Positions 42,655 through 51,862 of a stretch of 64,000 bases of DNA are shown in pieces. How positions within the stretch are numbered: the first letter of the stretch is position 1; the number at the start of each line of letters is the position of its first letter. Where the stretch lies: positions 47,842 through 111,841 of the forward strand of contig CATONX010000005.1 in NCBI GenBank assembly GCA_951801675.1, written 5' to 3'. The translations under genes were made by a program, and so were the position numbers. Source of the stretch: an uncultured Eubacteriales bacterium. GTDB taxonomy: Bacteria > Bacillota > Clostridia > Oscillospirales > Acutalibacteraceae. The notes below the pieces were generated by a model that was not told the DNA's origin, did not search any database, and saw only the letters and a list, made by a program, of their open reading frames with translations.

Positions 42655-43587
42655 GTGAACACATTCAAACCGGAAGGCTATCTTCTCAACACCCCGGAAA
42701 ACAAATCCCGCACCCGCAGCCGCGCCGCTTTGGCGGACGCCATCGCGGAACAGCGTATTTTAGAAGCCAAGGCCGTCTTGTGTGACAGCGCCCACAACCT
42801 TTGGGTGGACCTGGGCTGCATGCGGGGCATGATTCCCCGTCTGGAAGGCGCCATCGGCATTGAGGAAGGAAATCTCAGGGACATCGCCATTATTTCCAGG
42901 GTCGGAAAACCCGTCTGCTTTGCCGTCACCGGGTTTCAAAGCGACGAAAAGGGGGAATACGCTCTTCTGTCCCGCCGGGCGGTACAGAAGGAATGCCTGG
43001 CCGATTACATAACGAGGCTCACACCCGGCGACGTCATCGACGCCCGGATTACACATCTGGAGCCCTTCGGCGCGTTTGCGGACATTGGCTGCGGCCTGCC
43101 GTCCCTGCTCCCTATCGACGCCATCTCCGTTTCCCGTATTTCCCATCCCAGGGATCGGTTCCAGACCGGCATGGACATCCGTGCGGTGGTCAAGAACGTG
43201 GAGGAAGGCGGACGGATTACCCTTTCCCACAAAGAGCTTTTAGGCACCTGGGAGGAAAACGCCGCCTTGTTCGAACAGGGGCAGACGGTGGCGGGCACCA
43301 TCCGCAGCGTGGAAAGCTATGGGATTTTCGTGGAGCTGTCCCCTAACCTGGCAGGGCTGGCGGAGCCGCGGGACGACGTATACGTGGGCCAGCAGGCCAG
43401 CGTTTTCATCAAAAGCCTGATTCCGGACCGGATGAAGGTAAAGCTCATCATCATCGATTCCTTTGAAGCCTGCGTGCTGCCCGAGGAACCCCAATACTTC
43501 TTTGAAGGAGAGCATATGGACTGCTGGCAGTACTCGCCGGAAAGCTGCTCAAGGGTGATTGAATCGGTCTTTGAGCCGCAAGAATAA
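42655..43587 (+). CDS. S1 RNA-binding domain protein
   Basis: A 310-residue protein with two S1 OB-fold domains. The first, around residues 120-190, starts LTPGDVIDARITHLEPFGAF. The second, around 205-270, contains GQTVAGTIRSVESYGIFVEL. An N-terminal degenerate S1-like part (NLWVDLGCMRGMIPRLEGA) makes it similar to clostridial short S1-type proteins. It may bind mRNA or ribosomes. The best start is GTG 42655, 11 bases after GGGAGG; a nearby ATG at 42646 is out of frame. The frame remains open upstream but that part lacks family-like sequence. Confidence 0.8.
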   Translation: MNTFKPEGYLLNTPENKSRTRSRAALADAIAEQRILEAKAVLCDSAHNLWVDLGCMRGMIPRLEGAIGIEEGNLRDIAIISRVGKPVCFAVTGFQSDEKGEYALLSRRAVQKECLADYITRLTPGDVIDARITHLEPFGAFADIGCGLPSLLPIDAISVSRISHPRDRFQTGMDIRAVVKNVEEGGRITLSHKELLGTWEENAALFEQGQTVAGTIRSVESYGIFVELSPNLAGLAEPRDDVYVGQQASVFIKSLIPDRMKVKLIIIDSFEACVLPEEPQYFFEGEHMDCWQYSPESCSRVIESVFEPQE

Positions 43588-43596
43588 ATAGCCACC

Positions 43597-43633
43597 AAAG
43601 CCCCGCGCTTGTACGTGGGGCTTTTCTTTTTTC
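43597..43633 (+). terminator. Terminator after the S1-domain gene
   Basis: The arms AAAGCCCC and GGGGCTTT pair with flanking CGC/GTG, followed by TCTTTTTTCTTTT. It lies 10 bases after the stop. Confidence 0.8.
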
Positions 43634-43685
43634 TTTTGTTCCGGTATACTAAATAGGACAGGAAAAAACAAAAGCGAGGTGCCCC

Positions 43686-44180
43686 ATGAAAAAGGAAACC
43701 AGATTTTATAACATCTTCTTCCCCGTGTGGCTGCTGCTGATTTATCCGGTTGGCTGGATTTTCGTCATCATCGGAAACTTTCTGGTCGACACCATCGTGT
43801 TCCAGGTAGGCGGAAAGTTTCTCAAAGTCAAGCGGATGGATCTGGTGTACAAAAGAACTATATGGAAGGCGTTTTTGCTGGGGCTGGCGGCGGACCTGGT
43901 GGGATCCGGCCTTCTTTTTCTGACGGTACTGGGGCCGGACGGCTGGTGGATGGATACGATTGGAGGGCCGGTGTCCCAAAACCCGTTTCAGAGCTTCCCC
44001 GCATTTCTTCTCGTCCTGCTGGTGGTAGCCATATGCGGCGTTCTCATCTATTGGTTCAACCGGAAGCTTACCTTTCGAAAGGTGGACCTGCCTGCCCGCA
44101 GCAAGCACATCCTTTCCCTGTACATGGCCATTTTCACCGCTCCCTATCTCTTTTTTCTGCCCACTGAGTGGCTTTACTGA
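43686..44180 (+). CDS. Hypothetical four-helix membrane protein
   Basis: A 164-residue integral membrane protein with four hydrophobic segments at about residues 11-34, 61-80, 104-124 and 141-160. The loop KVKRMDLVYKRTIWK between the first two is basic. I recognise no family motif. The start ATG 43686 has a GCGAGG site about 7 bases upstream. It is single, flanked by terminators on both sides. Confidence 0.7.
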   Translation: MKKETRFYNIFFPVWLLLIYPVGWIFVIIGNFLVDTIVFQVGGKFLKVKRMDLVYKRTIWKAFLLGLAADLVGSGLLFLTVLGPDGWWMDTIGGPVSQNPFQSFPAFLLVLLVVAICGVLIYWFNRKLTFRKVDLPARSKHILSLYMAIFTAPYLFFLPTEWLY

Positions 44181-44314
44181 GCGAGGTTTTTCCGCAAACA
44201 AAGCAGGAAAGAAGCGCCGCCCCATGAGTGGAGCCATCCTTTGCAGGCACGACTCCAGGTCGGCGGTCTTTGCAGGCAATTGCAATCAAATCCAACCGCT
44301 AAGGTGGTTTCTAC
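44181..44314. other. Intergenic stretch without recognised features
   Basis: Between the four-helix membrane protein and the terminator of the coiled-coil gene. The sequence contains two near copies of CTTTGCAGGCA (around 44239 and 44268) but nothing else that I recognise. Confidence 0.3.
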
Positions 44315-44348
44315 AAAAAAAGCGGCTGCACATGCAGCCGCTTTTTTT
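44315..44348. terminator. Bidirectional terminator of the coiled-coil/coaD/rsmD operon
   Basis: The arms AAAAAAAGCGGCTGCA and TGCAGCCGCTTTTTTT are perfectly complementary around a 2-base centre. T-runs exist in both directions. Confidence 0.85.
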
Positions 44349-44355
44349 CATTGGT

Positions 44356-44928
44356 TTAATCGTCCGCCGACGCCTTGGGATTTCGCAGGGTCTGGCGGGT
44401 TTTGCGAAGCTCGGCAATCTGGTGGGTGAGCACATCGTCGTTATTCTTGACCTGACGGCGATGGTCATTCAGCAGCTGGGTCATGGCGTCTTCCTGGTTC
44501 TTTGCCGCCTCGCGCACATGGGAGAGATTGGCGGTAAGGGCGTCGTCCGCCCGTTTCATCAGGTCGTCAATGTAGTCGCTGGCTGCTTTGCGCATCTCCC
44601 GGGCCTTGAGCTGGGCCTGACCGAGCATGTCGTTGGCCTTCTGCTGGGCCTGCTTGACGATTTCCTCTTGCCCGACCAGCACGCGTGCCCGTTCCTCCGC
44701 GGTACGGATAATGGATTCCGCTTCCCGCCGGGCGGTGGCGATGATGTCGCCCCGGTCGGACACAATAGCGCGGGCCTGGCGCAGCTCCTGGGGCAGGTTT
44801 AAACGGATGTCATCGATAAGCTCCTGGATTTTGCCCGAATCCACAAAGCATTTCCCACCCGACAGCGGGACCAAAAAGGACTTTTCCACCATTTCGTCCA
44901 GCTGGTCGAGAATATCTTCTACGGTCAT
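44356..44928 (-). CDS. Coiled-coil protein of unknown function downstream of coaD
   Basis: A 190-residue, highly charged helical protein. Residues 55-130 (AREAESIIRTAEERARVLV and onwards) form a long coiled coil like the b/E-type stator subunits of ATPases or DivIVA tails. There is no membrane segment and no GpsB/DivIVA N-terminal signature. It is a conserved neighbour of coaD in clostridia and is sometimes annotated merely as ATPase; I assign no function. Its start overlaps the coaD stop by 4 bases. Confidence 0.75.
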   Translation of the reverse strand: MTVEDILDQLDEMVEKSFLVPLSGGKCFVDSGKIQELIDDIRLNLPQELRQARAIVSDRGDIIATARREAESIIRTAEERARVLVGQEEIVKQAQQKANDMLGQAQLKAREMRKAASDYIDDLMKRADDALTANLSHVREAAKNQEDAMTQLLNDHRRQVKNNDDVLTHQIAELRKTRQTLRNPKASADD

Positions 44929-45419
44929 GATTGGTCATCCCCCTTTTTAAGAAGCCTTTTGTTGATATCATCAATGATACAGGTCGGAACGAATTCGGAG
45001 ATGTCCCCTCCATACATGGCAATCTGACGCACCACGCTGGAGCTCAAAAACATGTTTTCCGCGGTGGTAGTCAAAAATACGGTTTCCAGGTCCGGATTCA
45101 GACGCTTATTGGCAAGCGCCATCTGAAATTCATACTCAAAGTCGGACACCGCCCGCAAGCCCTTGACCAGCGCCTTGGCCCCTTTGATGCGGGCGTAGTC
45201 GGCCAGCAGGCCGTCGAACGCGTCCACCTCCACATTGGGCAGGTCGATGGCTCTTTTTAAGAACGCCACCCGTTCCTGGGCGGTAAAGCACGGGGTCTTG
45301 GCGTAATTGCCCATAACGGCGACGATTACCCGGTCAAACATGGACGCGGCCCGGCGGATAATGTCCAGATGCCCCAGCGTCACCGGGTCAAAGCTGCCCG
45401 GGCAGATTGCGGTAATCAC
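44925..45419 (-). CDS. coaD: Phosphopantetheine adenylyltransferase
   Basis: A 164-residue hexameric nucleotidyltransferase that converts 4'-phosphopantetheine to dephospho-CoA. MITAICPGSFDPVTLGHLDI contains the T/HxGH-type motif GHLD. KGLRAVSDFEYEFQMA and FLSSSVVRQIAMYGGDI are diagnostic. It overlaps rsmD by 4 bases, the standard rsmD-coaD order in Firmicutes. coaE lies a few kb away. Confidence 0.97.
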   Translation of the reverse strand: MITAICPGSFDPVTLGHLDIIRRAASMFDRVIVAVMGNYAKTPCFTAQERVAFLKRAIDLPNVEVDAFDGLLADYARIKGAKALVKGLRAVSDFEYEFQMALANKRLNPDLETVFLTTTAENMFLSSSVVRQIAMYGGDISEFVPTCIIDDINKRLLKKGDDQS

Positions 45420-45964
45420 TCTTCCGTCCCCCCTCTGTAGACCGACAGGCGGATTTTCCCGTACCGGTAGGTGCGTACAAGGGCATAGCCCCCGCCGATT
45501 TCCTCGGGCGGATTTTCCCGCTCGGAATGCTCACAAAGAATGACCCCGCCGGGGTTCATTTTCGCTGCAAGCAGAGGGAGCGCCTTTTCCACAAAGCCCT
45601 TTTCATAGGGCGGGTCCAAAAACGCAAGGTCAAAGCGATCGGCGGTGCTCAGCAAAAAAGCGTCGTACCCGGTGGTGAACACCTGGGCTCTGCCTTCAAA
45701 GCCTACCGTCTCCAGGTTTTTGCGCACCACTTCCACGCTTTTGGCGCTTTGGTCCACAAACACGGCGGATGCGGCTCCCCGGCTGAGCGCTTCGATGCCC
45801 ATCTGCCCGGAGCCTGCGAACAGGTCGAGCACCTTGCGGCCCTCCACCTCAAACTGTATGATGCTGAAGGCCGCTTCCTTCACCCGATCGGAAGTAGGAC
45901 GCACGTCCTCCCCTTCCCGGGTAATCAAACGCCGGCCTCTGGCGGTTCCTGTTATGACTCGCAT
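45416..45964 (-). CDS. rsmD: 16S rRNA (guanine(966)-N(2))-methyltransferase
   Basis: A 182-residue SAM-dependent methyltransferase. MRVITGTARGRRLIT, RPTSDRVKEAAFSII, the SAM motif VLDLFAGSGQMGIEALSRG and the catalytic LAFLDPPYEKG are present. It methylates G966 of 16S rRNA on the 30S head. TGGAGGG lies before ATG 45964. It begins the rsmD-coaD-coiled-coil operon. Confidence 0.95.
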   Translation of the reverse strand: MRVITGTARGRRLITREGEDVRPTSDRVKEAAFSIIQFEVEGRKVLDLFAGSGQMGIEALSRGAASAVFVDQSAKSVEVVRKNLETVGFEGRAQVFTTGYDAFLLSTADRFDLAFLDPPYEKGFVEKALPLLAAKMNPGGVILCEHSERENPPEEIGGGYALVRTYRYGKIRLSVYRGGTEE

Positions 45965-46062
45965 GGGTTTCCCTCCATGTGGTTGCTCCCCGTCCGGCAG
46001 CAAAGGGCAGCCGGTATGCAGGGGGATATTTTATTTATTATCCCATTTTTCGTCGGTTCTTG

Positions 46063-47385
46063 TCAACCCCGGACGATTTCTTTCTGGTCGGGATTGTTGC
46101 GGTAAACCTCCCTGGAAATAACAATTCCGTTTTTCAGGGTATATTCCCGGTTGAGATAGTCGTAATAGGTGCCGGGCGTGACCAAGCCGTTAATGCCAAG
46201 CACATCGGTGCCGGAAGAGCCGATCACCTCGTCGGCCAGCTTGACGCAGTTGGTGGTAAAGACAAAATAAGTTTTAAAGGAGCTTTTGGTGAACTTATAA
46301 AATTTCGCTCCCGTCACCCGGTAAAGCCGGCTGGCGTATTCCTTATATTGGTCCAAATCCGTTTCCCCGCGCCTCATCGCTTCCACCACCGGCGGGTCCC
46401 ATTCGTAGAGATAGCTGAAAATCTCATCCATCTTCTGGTCCACCCGTTTCCTTTGCTCCTCCGTCAGGCGAAGGCCGAAGCAAAACAGGGTTTTTCCCGC
46501 GTAATTGTTGCAGAAATCCACGTATTTTTCCTTTTTGTCAATGGTAAAAAGCACCCCGTCCCCCATGCCGCCGTCCAGCTTTTGAGACGCCTTGTCGTAG
46601 CAGCCGTAGGAGATGACCTGGCCCCGGTAAAAAAGGTCCATATGCCCCATGACGCCGGTACCCTTTTCCATGACGTGGATGAACACCTCGATGTCCGGCG
46701 GGTTCTCGTCCTTGACCGGGCTTTGAGGGACCTCCTCCTGCTTGGAGGACTGAAGAAAATTGTTGATCTTCGAGAGCATCAGCTTGGGCATGAAGGAGAC
46801 AAACACCACCGGCAGGGTGATACGGATGTGACGCTTGATCTTACCGGGGTTCTTCCAGGGTAGTATTTCCCGGAAAAAGTCGATCAAGTAGGTCGATCCG
46901 TAAAAAATCAAGAAAATCCCGATGATGAGCATGACGGTAGACACGCTCTCGTAGGGGTTTAGCATGATGGTGACGGAAAACCCGATCATGATCAGGCCGG
47001 AAAACAGCGGATAAAGCCGGTAAATCAGCTTATCCTCCGTGTACTGGAAAAAGGAGATGAGCTTAATGATGGCCAGAATCATCATGTAAAGCCCCAGCAG
47101 GATGGGCAGCACCGCTTTGAACTTGTCCGGGTCCAGATACAAAAGGACGCCCAGGCCGATGGTCAAAAGGCCCGACAGGATCTTCAGTAGGCCGTTTTTG
47201 AAAAAAGGCTTACTGGATACCGAAGTAACCAGCTGCACCACCCCGGCGATAATCAAGAGCCCCGAAGTGACTAGGTAAACGATGGACAGCAGAGACTCTC
47301 TCCAGATAATCGCCGCGATCCCGAAAAATACAAATGCAAAACAAGACAGCAGCAACGAGCTGGCGCTGACGTAGCTTTTGATCAT
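46063..47385 (-). CDS. HdeD/DUF308 membrane domain fused to a papain-like (NlpC/P60-type) domain
   Basis: A 440-residue protein of two parts. Residues 1-170 have six membrane helices of the DUF308/HdeD type. Residues 230-440 look like a permuted papain-fold hydrolase: VFIHVMEKGTGVMGHMDLFY with His248 comes first, then FVFTTNCVKLADEVIGSSG with Cys380 and NGLVTPGTYYDYLN. In permuted NlpC/P60-type (YiiX/LRAT-like) enzymes His precedes the nucleophilic Cys in just this way. The assignment is by motif pattern, not by alignment. It is downstream of uvrC by only 18 bases, but the link is probably fortuitous. The substrate could be a peptide, lipid or cell-wall amide. Confidence 0.65.
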   Translation of the reverse strand: MIKSYVSASSLLLSCFAFVFFGIAAIIWRESLLSIVYLVTSGLLIIAGVVQLVTSVSSKPFFKNGLLKILSGLLTIGLGVLLYLDPDKFKAVLPILLGLYMMILAIIKLISFFQYTEDKLIYRLYPLFSGLIMIGFSVTIMLNPYESVSTVMLIIGIFLIFYGSTYLIDFFREILPWKNPGKIKRHIRITLPVVFVSFMPKLMLSKINNFLQSSKQEEVPQSPVKDENPPDIEVFIHVMEKGTGVMGHMDLFYRGQVISYGCYDKASQKLDGGMGDGVLFTIDKKEKYVDFCNNYAGKTLFCFGLRLTEEQRKRVDQKMDEIFSYLYEWDPPVVEAMRRGETDLDQYKEYASRLYRVTGAKFYKFTKSSFKTYFVFTTNCVKLADEVIGSSGTDVLGINGLVTPGTYYDYLNREYTLKNGIVISREVYRNNPDQKEIVRG

Positions 47386-47403
47386 AGATGTATCTCCTGT
47401 CCC

Positions 47404-49239
47404 TTATTCTTCCACCGTGTCAAAATAAAGCCGGATGGCTTTCGCCGCCGGCGCCGATACTCCTTTGACCGCGGCAAGTTCTTCTTCGCTTGCCTGCTTG
47501 ATGCGCCCCACACTTCCAAAATGAGAAAGCAGCGCTTTGGCGCGGGCGGGCCCCACCCCAGGTATCGAAAGAAGCGTGGACGACAGCGCGGACTTGCTGC
47601 GCCGTTGGCGGTGGTACCCGATGGCGAACCGGTGAACCTCTTCCTGAATGGTGGAAACCAGGGTATAGGCGCTGCGGGTCATGGAAATAGCGATTTCCCC
47701 GTCCAGCGAGGCGATGGCGCGGGTGCGGTGCTTGTCGTCCTTGACCATGCCGAAGAGCGGAATGGAAAGGCCGAACTGCTTGAGCACCGGGGCTACTGCC
47801 GCCACCTGGCCTTTGCCCCCGTCGAGCAAAATCAGGTCCGGCAGGCGGCCGAAGCCCTTGCCCGTGTCCTTTTCTTCCTCATAGTGGGAAAAGCGGCGGG
47901 TGAGCACCTCGTTCATAGAAGCATAGTCGTCCTGCCCCTCAAACCCTTTGATCTTAAACTTTTTATAAGCCGACCGCAGGGGCCGTCCATCTTCAAACAC
48001 CACCATACCGGCCACATTCTCGCTGCCGGCGGTGTTGGAAATGTCGTAAGACTCGATGTAATGAGGCGGTTCGGAAAGCCCCAGAAGCCTCGACAGCTCG
48101 TCGAGAGCCGCTGCTTCCTTGCCGGTGCGTCCGTTTTCCTGAGCAAGTTTTTCAGAAGCATTCGAACGGCACATTTCCACCAGCTTTTTCTGCTCCCCGC
48201 GCTGCGGGACATGGATATGTACCCGTCGGCCCGCCTTCTGGCTAAGCCACGCCTCCAGCAGAGGCGCGTCCTCCACCGGCTCGTCCAACGTTACCACCGG
48301 CGGCACCGTTTCCCGGATGGAATAGTACCGCTCTATAAATTCCTTGCGCGCGGCCACAGCCGTATCGATCTCTCCTAAAAGGAAATCCTCCCGGTCAAAA
48401 AGCCGCCCGCCCTTGAAGCGAAACACTTCCACCGCCGCCTGGGTTCCAAGGGTGGCCAGCGCGATCACGTCCTGCTCAGGGATGTGGGAATCCACGATCT
48501 TCTGCTTTTCCGTAATCTTTTTGATGGCATTGATCTTATCCCGAAGCTTTGCGGCCCGCTCGAACTCCAGGTTTTCCGCGGCCCGTTCCATCTGTTCGGT
48601 GAGGGATTTTACCGAAAAGTTGCTGCCGCCCCTGAGAAAATCAATGGCCTGGGAGACAAATTCCTCATATTCCTTCTCGGTGAGCTTTCCCCGGCAGGGA
48701 GCACAGCACTGGTCGATATAAAAATTCAGGCAGGGACGGCCCTTGCCAAACTCCTGGGGGAATCTCCGGTTACAGGTGGGAAGCCGGAAAATCTTGTTGG
48801 CCTCGTTGACCGCCTGCTTGACCGTCCAGGAGCTTACATAAGGGCCCAGGTAATTGGCCCCGTCCTGCACGATTTGCTTTTCGCTGGTGATGCGCGACCA
48901 GGGACCTTGGGTAATCTTGACGTAGTGATAGCCCTTGTCGTCCTTCAAGAGAATGTTATACTTGGGCGAATGCTGCTTAATGAGGCTGCATTCGAGCACC
49001 AGCGCTTCAAACTCGCTGTCGGTGACGATATACTCAAAGTCCTCTACCCGGCTTACCATCTGGCGCACCTTGTCGGTATGCCCGCTGCCGGCGCCGAAAT
49101 ACTGGCTGACCCGGTTTTTGAGCGCCTTTGCCTTGCCGATGTAGATAATCTTGCCCTGCTTGTCGTGCATAATGTATACGCCCGGCTCCAAGGGAAGGCG
49201 CCTGGCCTTTTCCCGCAGCCGTAAAAGGGTATCCTCCAA
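47404..49239 (-). CDS. uvrC: Excinuclease ABC subunit C
   Basis: A 611-residue nucleotide-excision repair nuclease that cuts on both sides of a lesion with UvrB. The GIY-YIG domain is PGVYIMHDKQGKIIYIGKAK, four cysteines CNRR...CLNFYIDQCCAPC coordinate a cluster or zinc, and the UvrB-binding motif is SLTEQMERAAENLEFERAAK. An RNase H-like C-terminal nuclease and the tandem HhH (SIPGVGPARAKALLSHFGS) finish the protein. Length and order are standard. It is not paired here with uvrA or uvrB. Confidence 0.97.
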   Translation of the reverse strand: MEDTLLRLREKARRLPLEPGVYIMHDKQGKIIYIGKAKALKNRVSQYFGAGSGHTDKVRQMVSRVEDFEYIVTDSEFEALVLECSLIKQHSPKYNILLKDDKGYHYVKITQGPWSRITSEKQIVQDGANYLGPYVSSWTVKQAVNEANKIFRLPTCNRRFPQEFGKGRPCLNFYIDQCCAPCRGKLTEKEYEEFVSQAIDFLRGGSNFSVKSLTEQMERAAENLEFERAAKLRDKINAIKKITEKQKIVDSHIPEQDVIALATLGTQAAVEVFRFKGGRLFDREDFLLGEIDTAVAARKEFIERYYSIRETVPPVVTLDEPVEDAPLLEAWLSQKAGRRVHIHVPQRGEQKKLVEMCRSNASEKLAQENGRTGKEAAALDELSRLLGLSEPPHYIESYDISNTAGSENVAGMVVFEDGRPLRSAYKKFKIKGFEGQDDYASMNEVLTRRFSHYEEEKDTGKGFGRLPDLILLDGGKGQVAAVAPVLKQFGLSIPLFGMVKDDKHRTRAIASLDGEIAISMTRSAYTLVSTIQEEVHRFAIGYHRQRRSKSALSSTLLSIPGVGPARAKALLSHFGSVGRIKQASEEELAAVKGVSAPAAKAIRLYFDTVEE

Positions 49240-49275
49240 AGTTGCCTCCTTTAAAAAACGCGCGGTTTTGACCGG

Positions 49276-49476
49276 TTACTGGATCACTTGGCTTTTGCGC
49301 GGCAGAATGCAAGCCGCAATGATATAGGCGATGAGACCGGCACCTGCACACAGGGCAACAAAAGCCCACAGGATGCGTACCAGGCTCGGGTCGATGTTAA
49401 AATACTCGGCCACCCCGCCGCAGACCCCGCTGATCATCTTGCCCTCTTCGATTTTGTAAAGCCGTTTCGGCTGCAT
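49276..49476 (-). CDS. PspC domain small membrane protein
   Basis: A 66-residue protein with the PspC signature KRLYKIEEGKMISGVCGGVA and EYFNIDPSLVRILWAF followed by a single membrane segment. In other bacteria PspC relates to phage-shock or envelope stress; stand-alone small PspC proteins of Firmicutes have no defined role. GGAGCGG precedes the ATG. It is about 40 bases upstream of uvrC. Confidence 0.88.
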   Translation of the reverse strand: MQPKRLYKIEEGKMISGVCGGVAEYFNIDPSLVRILWAFVALCAGAGLIAYIIAACILPRKSQVIQ

Positions 49477-49574
49477 GGTACCGCTCCTTTCCGATTCTTC
49501 TCCCCATGCCGGCAAATCGGCGACTGGGTTCCTCTATAAGAATGATTTTCCATCTAAGTATATGCGAAGAAAGA

Positions 49575-49616
49575 GAAAAAAACAAGAGGGCCGACTTTTT
49601 CCAAGTCCGCCCTCTT
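49575..49616 (-). terminator. Terminator of the HPr gene
   Basis: On the minus strand AAGAGGGCGGACT and AGTCGGCCCTCTT pair with one mismatch, followed by GTTTTTTTC. Confidence 0.8.
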
Positions 49617-49672
49617 CATGATATCGGGAATATTCCTCGTGGCATAAGCGCAGCGGGTTAATTCGTTGACGC

Positions 49673-49936
49673 TTATTCGGCAAAGCCGGACTGTACCAGG
49701 TTCACTAGGCTGTCCACAGCCTGCGTTTCATCGTCACCGTCCGCAATGATGCGGATCGTCGTTCCGCCGACGATGCCCAAAGAAAGGACGCCCAGAAGAC
49801 TCTTCGCGTTGACCCGGCGCTCTTCCTTCTCCACCCAGATGGAAGACTTGTATTCATTTGCCTTCTGAATAAAGAAGGTAGCGGGCCGCGCGTGCAGACC
49901 TACCTGATTCTGAACGGTGACATCTTTATAAGTCAT
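49673..49936 (-). CDS. ptsH: HPr phosphocarrier protein
   Basis: An 87-residue PTS energy-coupling protein. His15 in QNQVGLHARPAT is the site phosphorylated by enzyme I. Ser46 in NAKSLLGVLSLGI is the regulatory site for HPr kinase in Firmicutes. Both residues are intact, so it can act in sugar transport and in carbon catabolite control, unlike Crh, which lacks His15. No ptsI is adjacent, so it is monocistronic. Confidence 0.94.
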   Translation of the reverse strand: MTYKDVTVQNQVGLHARPATFFIQKANEYKSSIWVEKEERRVNAKSLLGVLSLGIVGGTTIRIIADGDDETQAVDSLVNLVQSGFAE

Positions 49937-49992
49937 CTTCGAAATTTCCCCCTGTCAATAGCAATTCACTCTAGTATTCTTCCTTTTATCTT

Positions 49993-50021
49993 ATTATAAG
50001 CAAATTTGCGCGCAACGTCAA
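49993..50021 (-). promoter_or_regulatory. Sigma-A promoter of the HPr gene
   Basis: On the minus strand -35 TTGACG (plus 50016-50021) and -10 TATAAT (plus 49993-49998) are spaced by 17 bases. Confidence 0.8.
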
Positions 50022-50232
50022 CGATTTTGGTTTCCAATCGGGGCCGTGCGCTATATTTCGTATTGATGACCATAGCGCGCCACAATAAATTCCGCCACGT
50101 TTGTTTAATTTGACTCTTTTCTTTTCCCGGCTTGGACAATTCCACAAATAATTATACAGCATTTTCGTCCCCATTATACCGAGTCCCGTGGGAAATGCCG
50201 AAAGGAGTCCAGAAAACAATGGAAATTTCTTG
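50022..50232. other. Intergenic region between trmD and the HPr promoter
   Basis: About 210 AT-rich bases. An inverted repeat GCGCTAT/ATAGCGC lies at about 50047-50077, just upstream of the HPr promoter, and could be a protein-binding site. No clear terminator for trmD and no coding signal are visible. Confidence 0.35.
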
Positions 50233-50985
50233 TTATTCCCTATTTTTTGGTTTTTCACGGGCATGGATTTTTTCGAGAAGCTTCTGATCGAGCCGGTCGG
50301 GCACAAAGGATTCCATCAAATCGGGACGACGTTCCAAAGTGCGCCGCAGAGACTGCTCCCGGCGCCATGTTTCAATGTTCTTATGATGCCCGGAGAGGAG
50401 CACCTCCGGCACCTCACGGCCGTGCCAGACCGGAGGCCGGGTATACTGGGGATATTCCAGAAGGCCGCAGAAATGGCTTTCTTCGGTAAAGCTCAGCTCG
50501 TCCGCCAGCACGCCGGGCACCAGACGAAGCACCGCGTCCGCCACCGCCAGGGCCGGCAGTTCCCCGCCGGTGAGGACAAAGTCCCCCAGCGAAATCTCCT
50601 CGTCCACCAGCTCCTCGATTACCCGTTCGTCGATTCCCTCGTAATGGCCGCATAAAAACGCGATGTGCTCCATCTTGGAAAGTTCCACCGCCCGCTGTTC
50701 GGTAAACACTCGTCCCTGAGGAGAAAGATGGATCAGGTGGGGACGGGAGCCGGCCGCCCGGCAGACCGCTTCAAAGCAGTCGAAAATGGGCTGAGGCTGC
50801 AAAAGCATACCCATCCCGCCGCCGTAGGGGTAGTCGTCTACCCGGCGGTGCTTATCCAGGGTATAGGCGCGAATGTCGTGGCACTCCACCGTGACGAGCC
50901 CTTCCTGCCGGGCGCGGCCCACGATGCTTTCCGACAGCACCGCCTCGCACATGGCGGGAAACAGGGTGAGCAGGTCAATTCGCAT
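50233..50985 (-). CDS. trmD: tRNA (guanine(37)-N(1))-methyltransferase
   Basis: A 250-residue SPOUT methyltransferase that makes m1G37 in tRNAs reading CNN and GNN codons, preventing frameshifting. [43 protein letters not shown] and the knot line [15 protein letters not shown] are present. ATG 50985 overlaps the end of rimM, standard for the rpsP-rimM-trmD order. The usual following gene rplS is missing here. Confidence 0.97.
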   Translation of the reverse strand: MRIDLLTLFPAMCEAVLSESIVGRARQEGLVTVECHDIRAYTLDKHRRVDDYPYGGGMGMLLQPQPIFDCFEAVCRAAGSRPHLIHLSPQGRVFTEQRAVELSKMEHIAFLCGHYEGIDERVIEELVDEEISLGDFVLTGGELPALAVADAVLRLVPGVLADELSFTEESHFCGLLEYPQYTRPPVWHGREVPEVLLSGHHKNIETWRREQSLRRTLERRPDLMESFVPDRLDQKLLEKIHAREKPKNRE

Positions 50986-51487
50986 CGTCAAACAACCCCT
51001 TGATGGGACGGATTTTCATGATACCGCCCTCAATATCGGTTTGCACAATCACGTCGGGGATGGCGGGAATGAGCACCTCGCCCTGTTTGGTTTTTACATG
51101 GTAGACGTCGTTGGCACCGGTGCGGCTGACGTCGGTAAGTTCCCCGTAAATTTCACCGGTATCCGCGTCCTGCACCTGAAGGCCCTGCAGGTCTTGGATA
51201 AAGTATTCCCCGGGAGCGAGGGTCACATCCGCCCGGTCGATATACAAAACCCGGTCCCGTAGGGTTTGGGCGGCTTCGATGCCGTCGATCCCTTTGAGCT
51301 TTAACAGGACCATGGTTTTATGAGGGCGGGCGCTTTCCACCGCCACCGGCTTTTCCCCGTTTTTGAAATAGAGGGTATCAAACCCACACAGAAAATCCGG
51401 GCCGTTGGCCCAGGGCTGCACCCGCAGTTCCCCGCGGATGCCGTGGGTCCCGGTGACCTTGCCTACCTCTAGATACCGCTTTTTCAT
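50975..51487 (-). CDS. rimM: 16S rRNA processing protein RimM
   Basis: A 170-residue 30S maturation factor that binds S19. The N-terminal RimM domain begins [20 protein letters not shown]; the C-terminal PRC-barrel holds [16 protein letters not shown] and [12 protein letters not shown]. The start is ATG 51487 in GAGCGGAACATG context. Its 3' end overlaps trmD by 11 bases. Confidence 0.95.
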   Translation of the reverse strand: MKKRYLEVGKVTGTHGIRGELRVQPWANGPDFLCGFDTLYFKNGEKPVAVESARPHKTMVLLKLKGIDGIEAAQTLRDRVLYIDRADVTLAPGEYFIQDLQGLQVQDADTGEIYGELTDVSRTGANDVYHVKTKQGEVLIPAIPDVIVQTDIEGGIMKIRPIKGLFDDAN

Positions 51488-51610
51488 GTTCCGCTCCCTT
51501 CCCCGGCCCTTCGCCGCCGGATTGCTTTTCTCCGTCTGCGTCTGCATAAGCCAAACGGCTGGAATCCAAAGCTCAAATGCGCCCGGGATTTCAGCCGTTT
51601 TGATGGTTTC

Positions 51611-51853
51611 TTAGTCGATTTCCACCGCGATCTTCTGGGAAGTGCGGCTGGCTGCGGCACGCATGACCGTGCGCATTGCCTTGGCAATGCGGCCCTGCTT
51701 GCCGATGACGCGGCCCATGTCGTTTTGTGCCACATGCAGATGATACACCGTCACGCCCTCTTCATTGGGCTCGTCGACGGTTACATTCACCGCGTCCGGG
51801 TCTTCTACAAGGCCCTTGGCAATGATGATCAGAAGCTCTTTCAACAGTTCCAC
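51611..51853 (-). CDS. khpA: KH-domain RNA-binding protein KhpA
   Basis: An 80-residue KH protein. The RNA-binding loop GKQG lies in DMGRVIGKQGRIAKAMRTVM. Partner of KhpB/EloR in Firmicutes, where the pair binds many RNAs and affects cell elongation. It lies between rpsP and rimM, its normal place in the cluster. Confidence 0.94.
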   Translation of the reverse strand: MELLKELLIIIAKGLVEDPDAVNVTVDEPNEEGVTVYHLHVAQNDMGRVIGKQGRIAKAMRTVMRAAASRTSQKIAVEID

Positions 51854-51862
51854 CTCTTGCCC

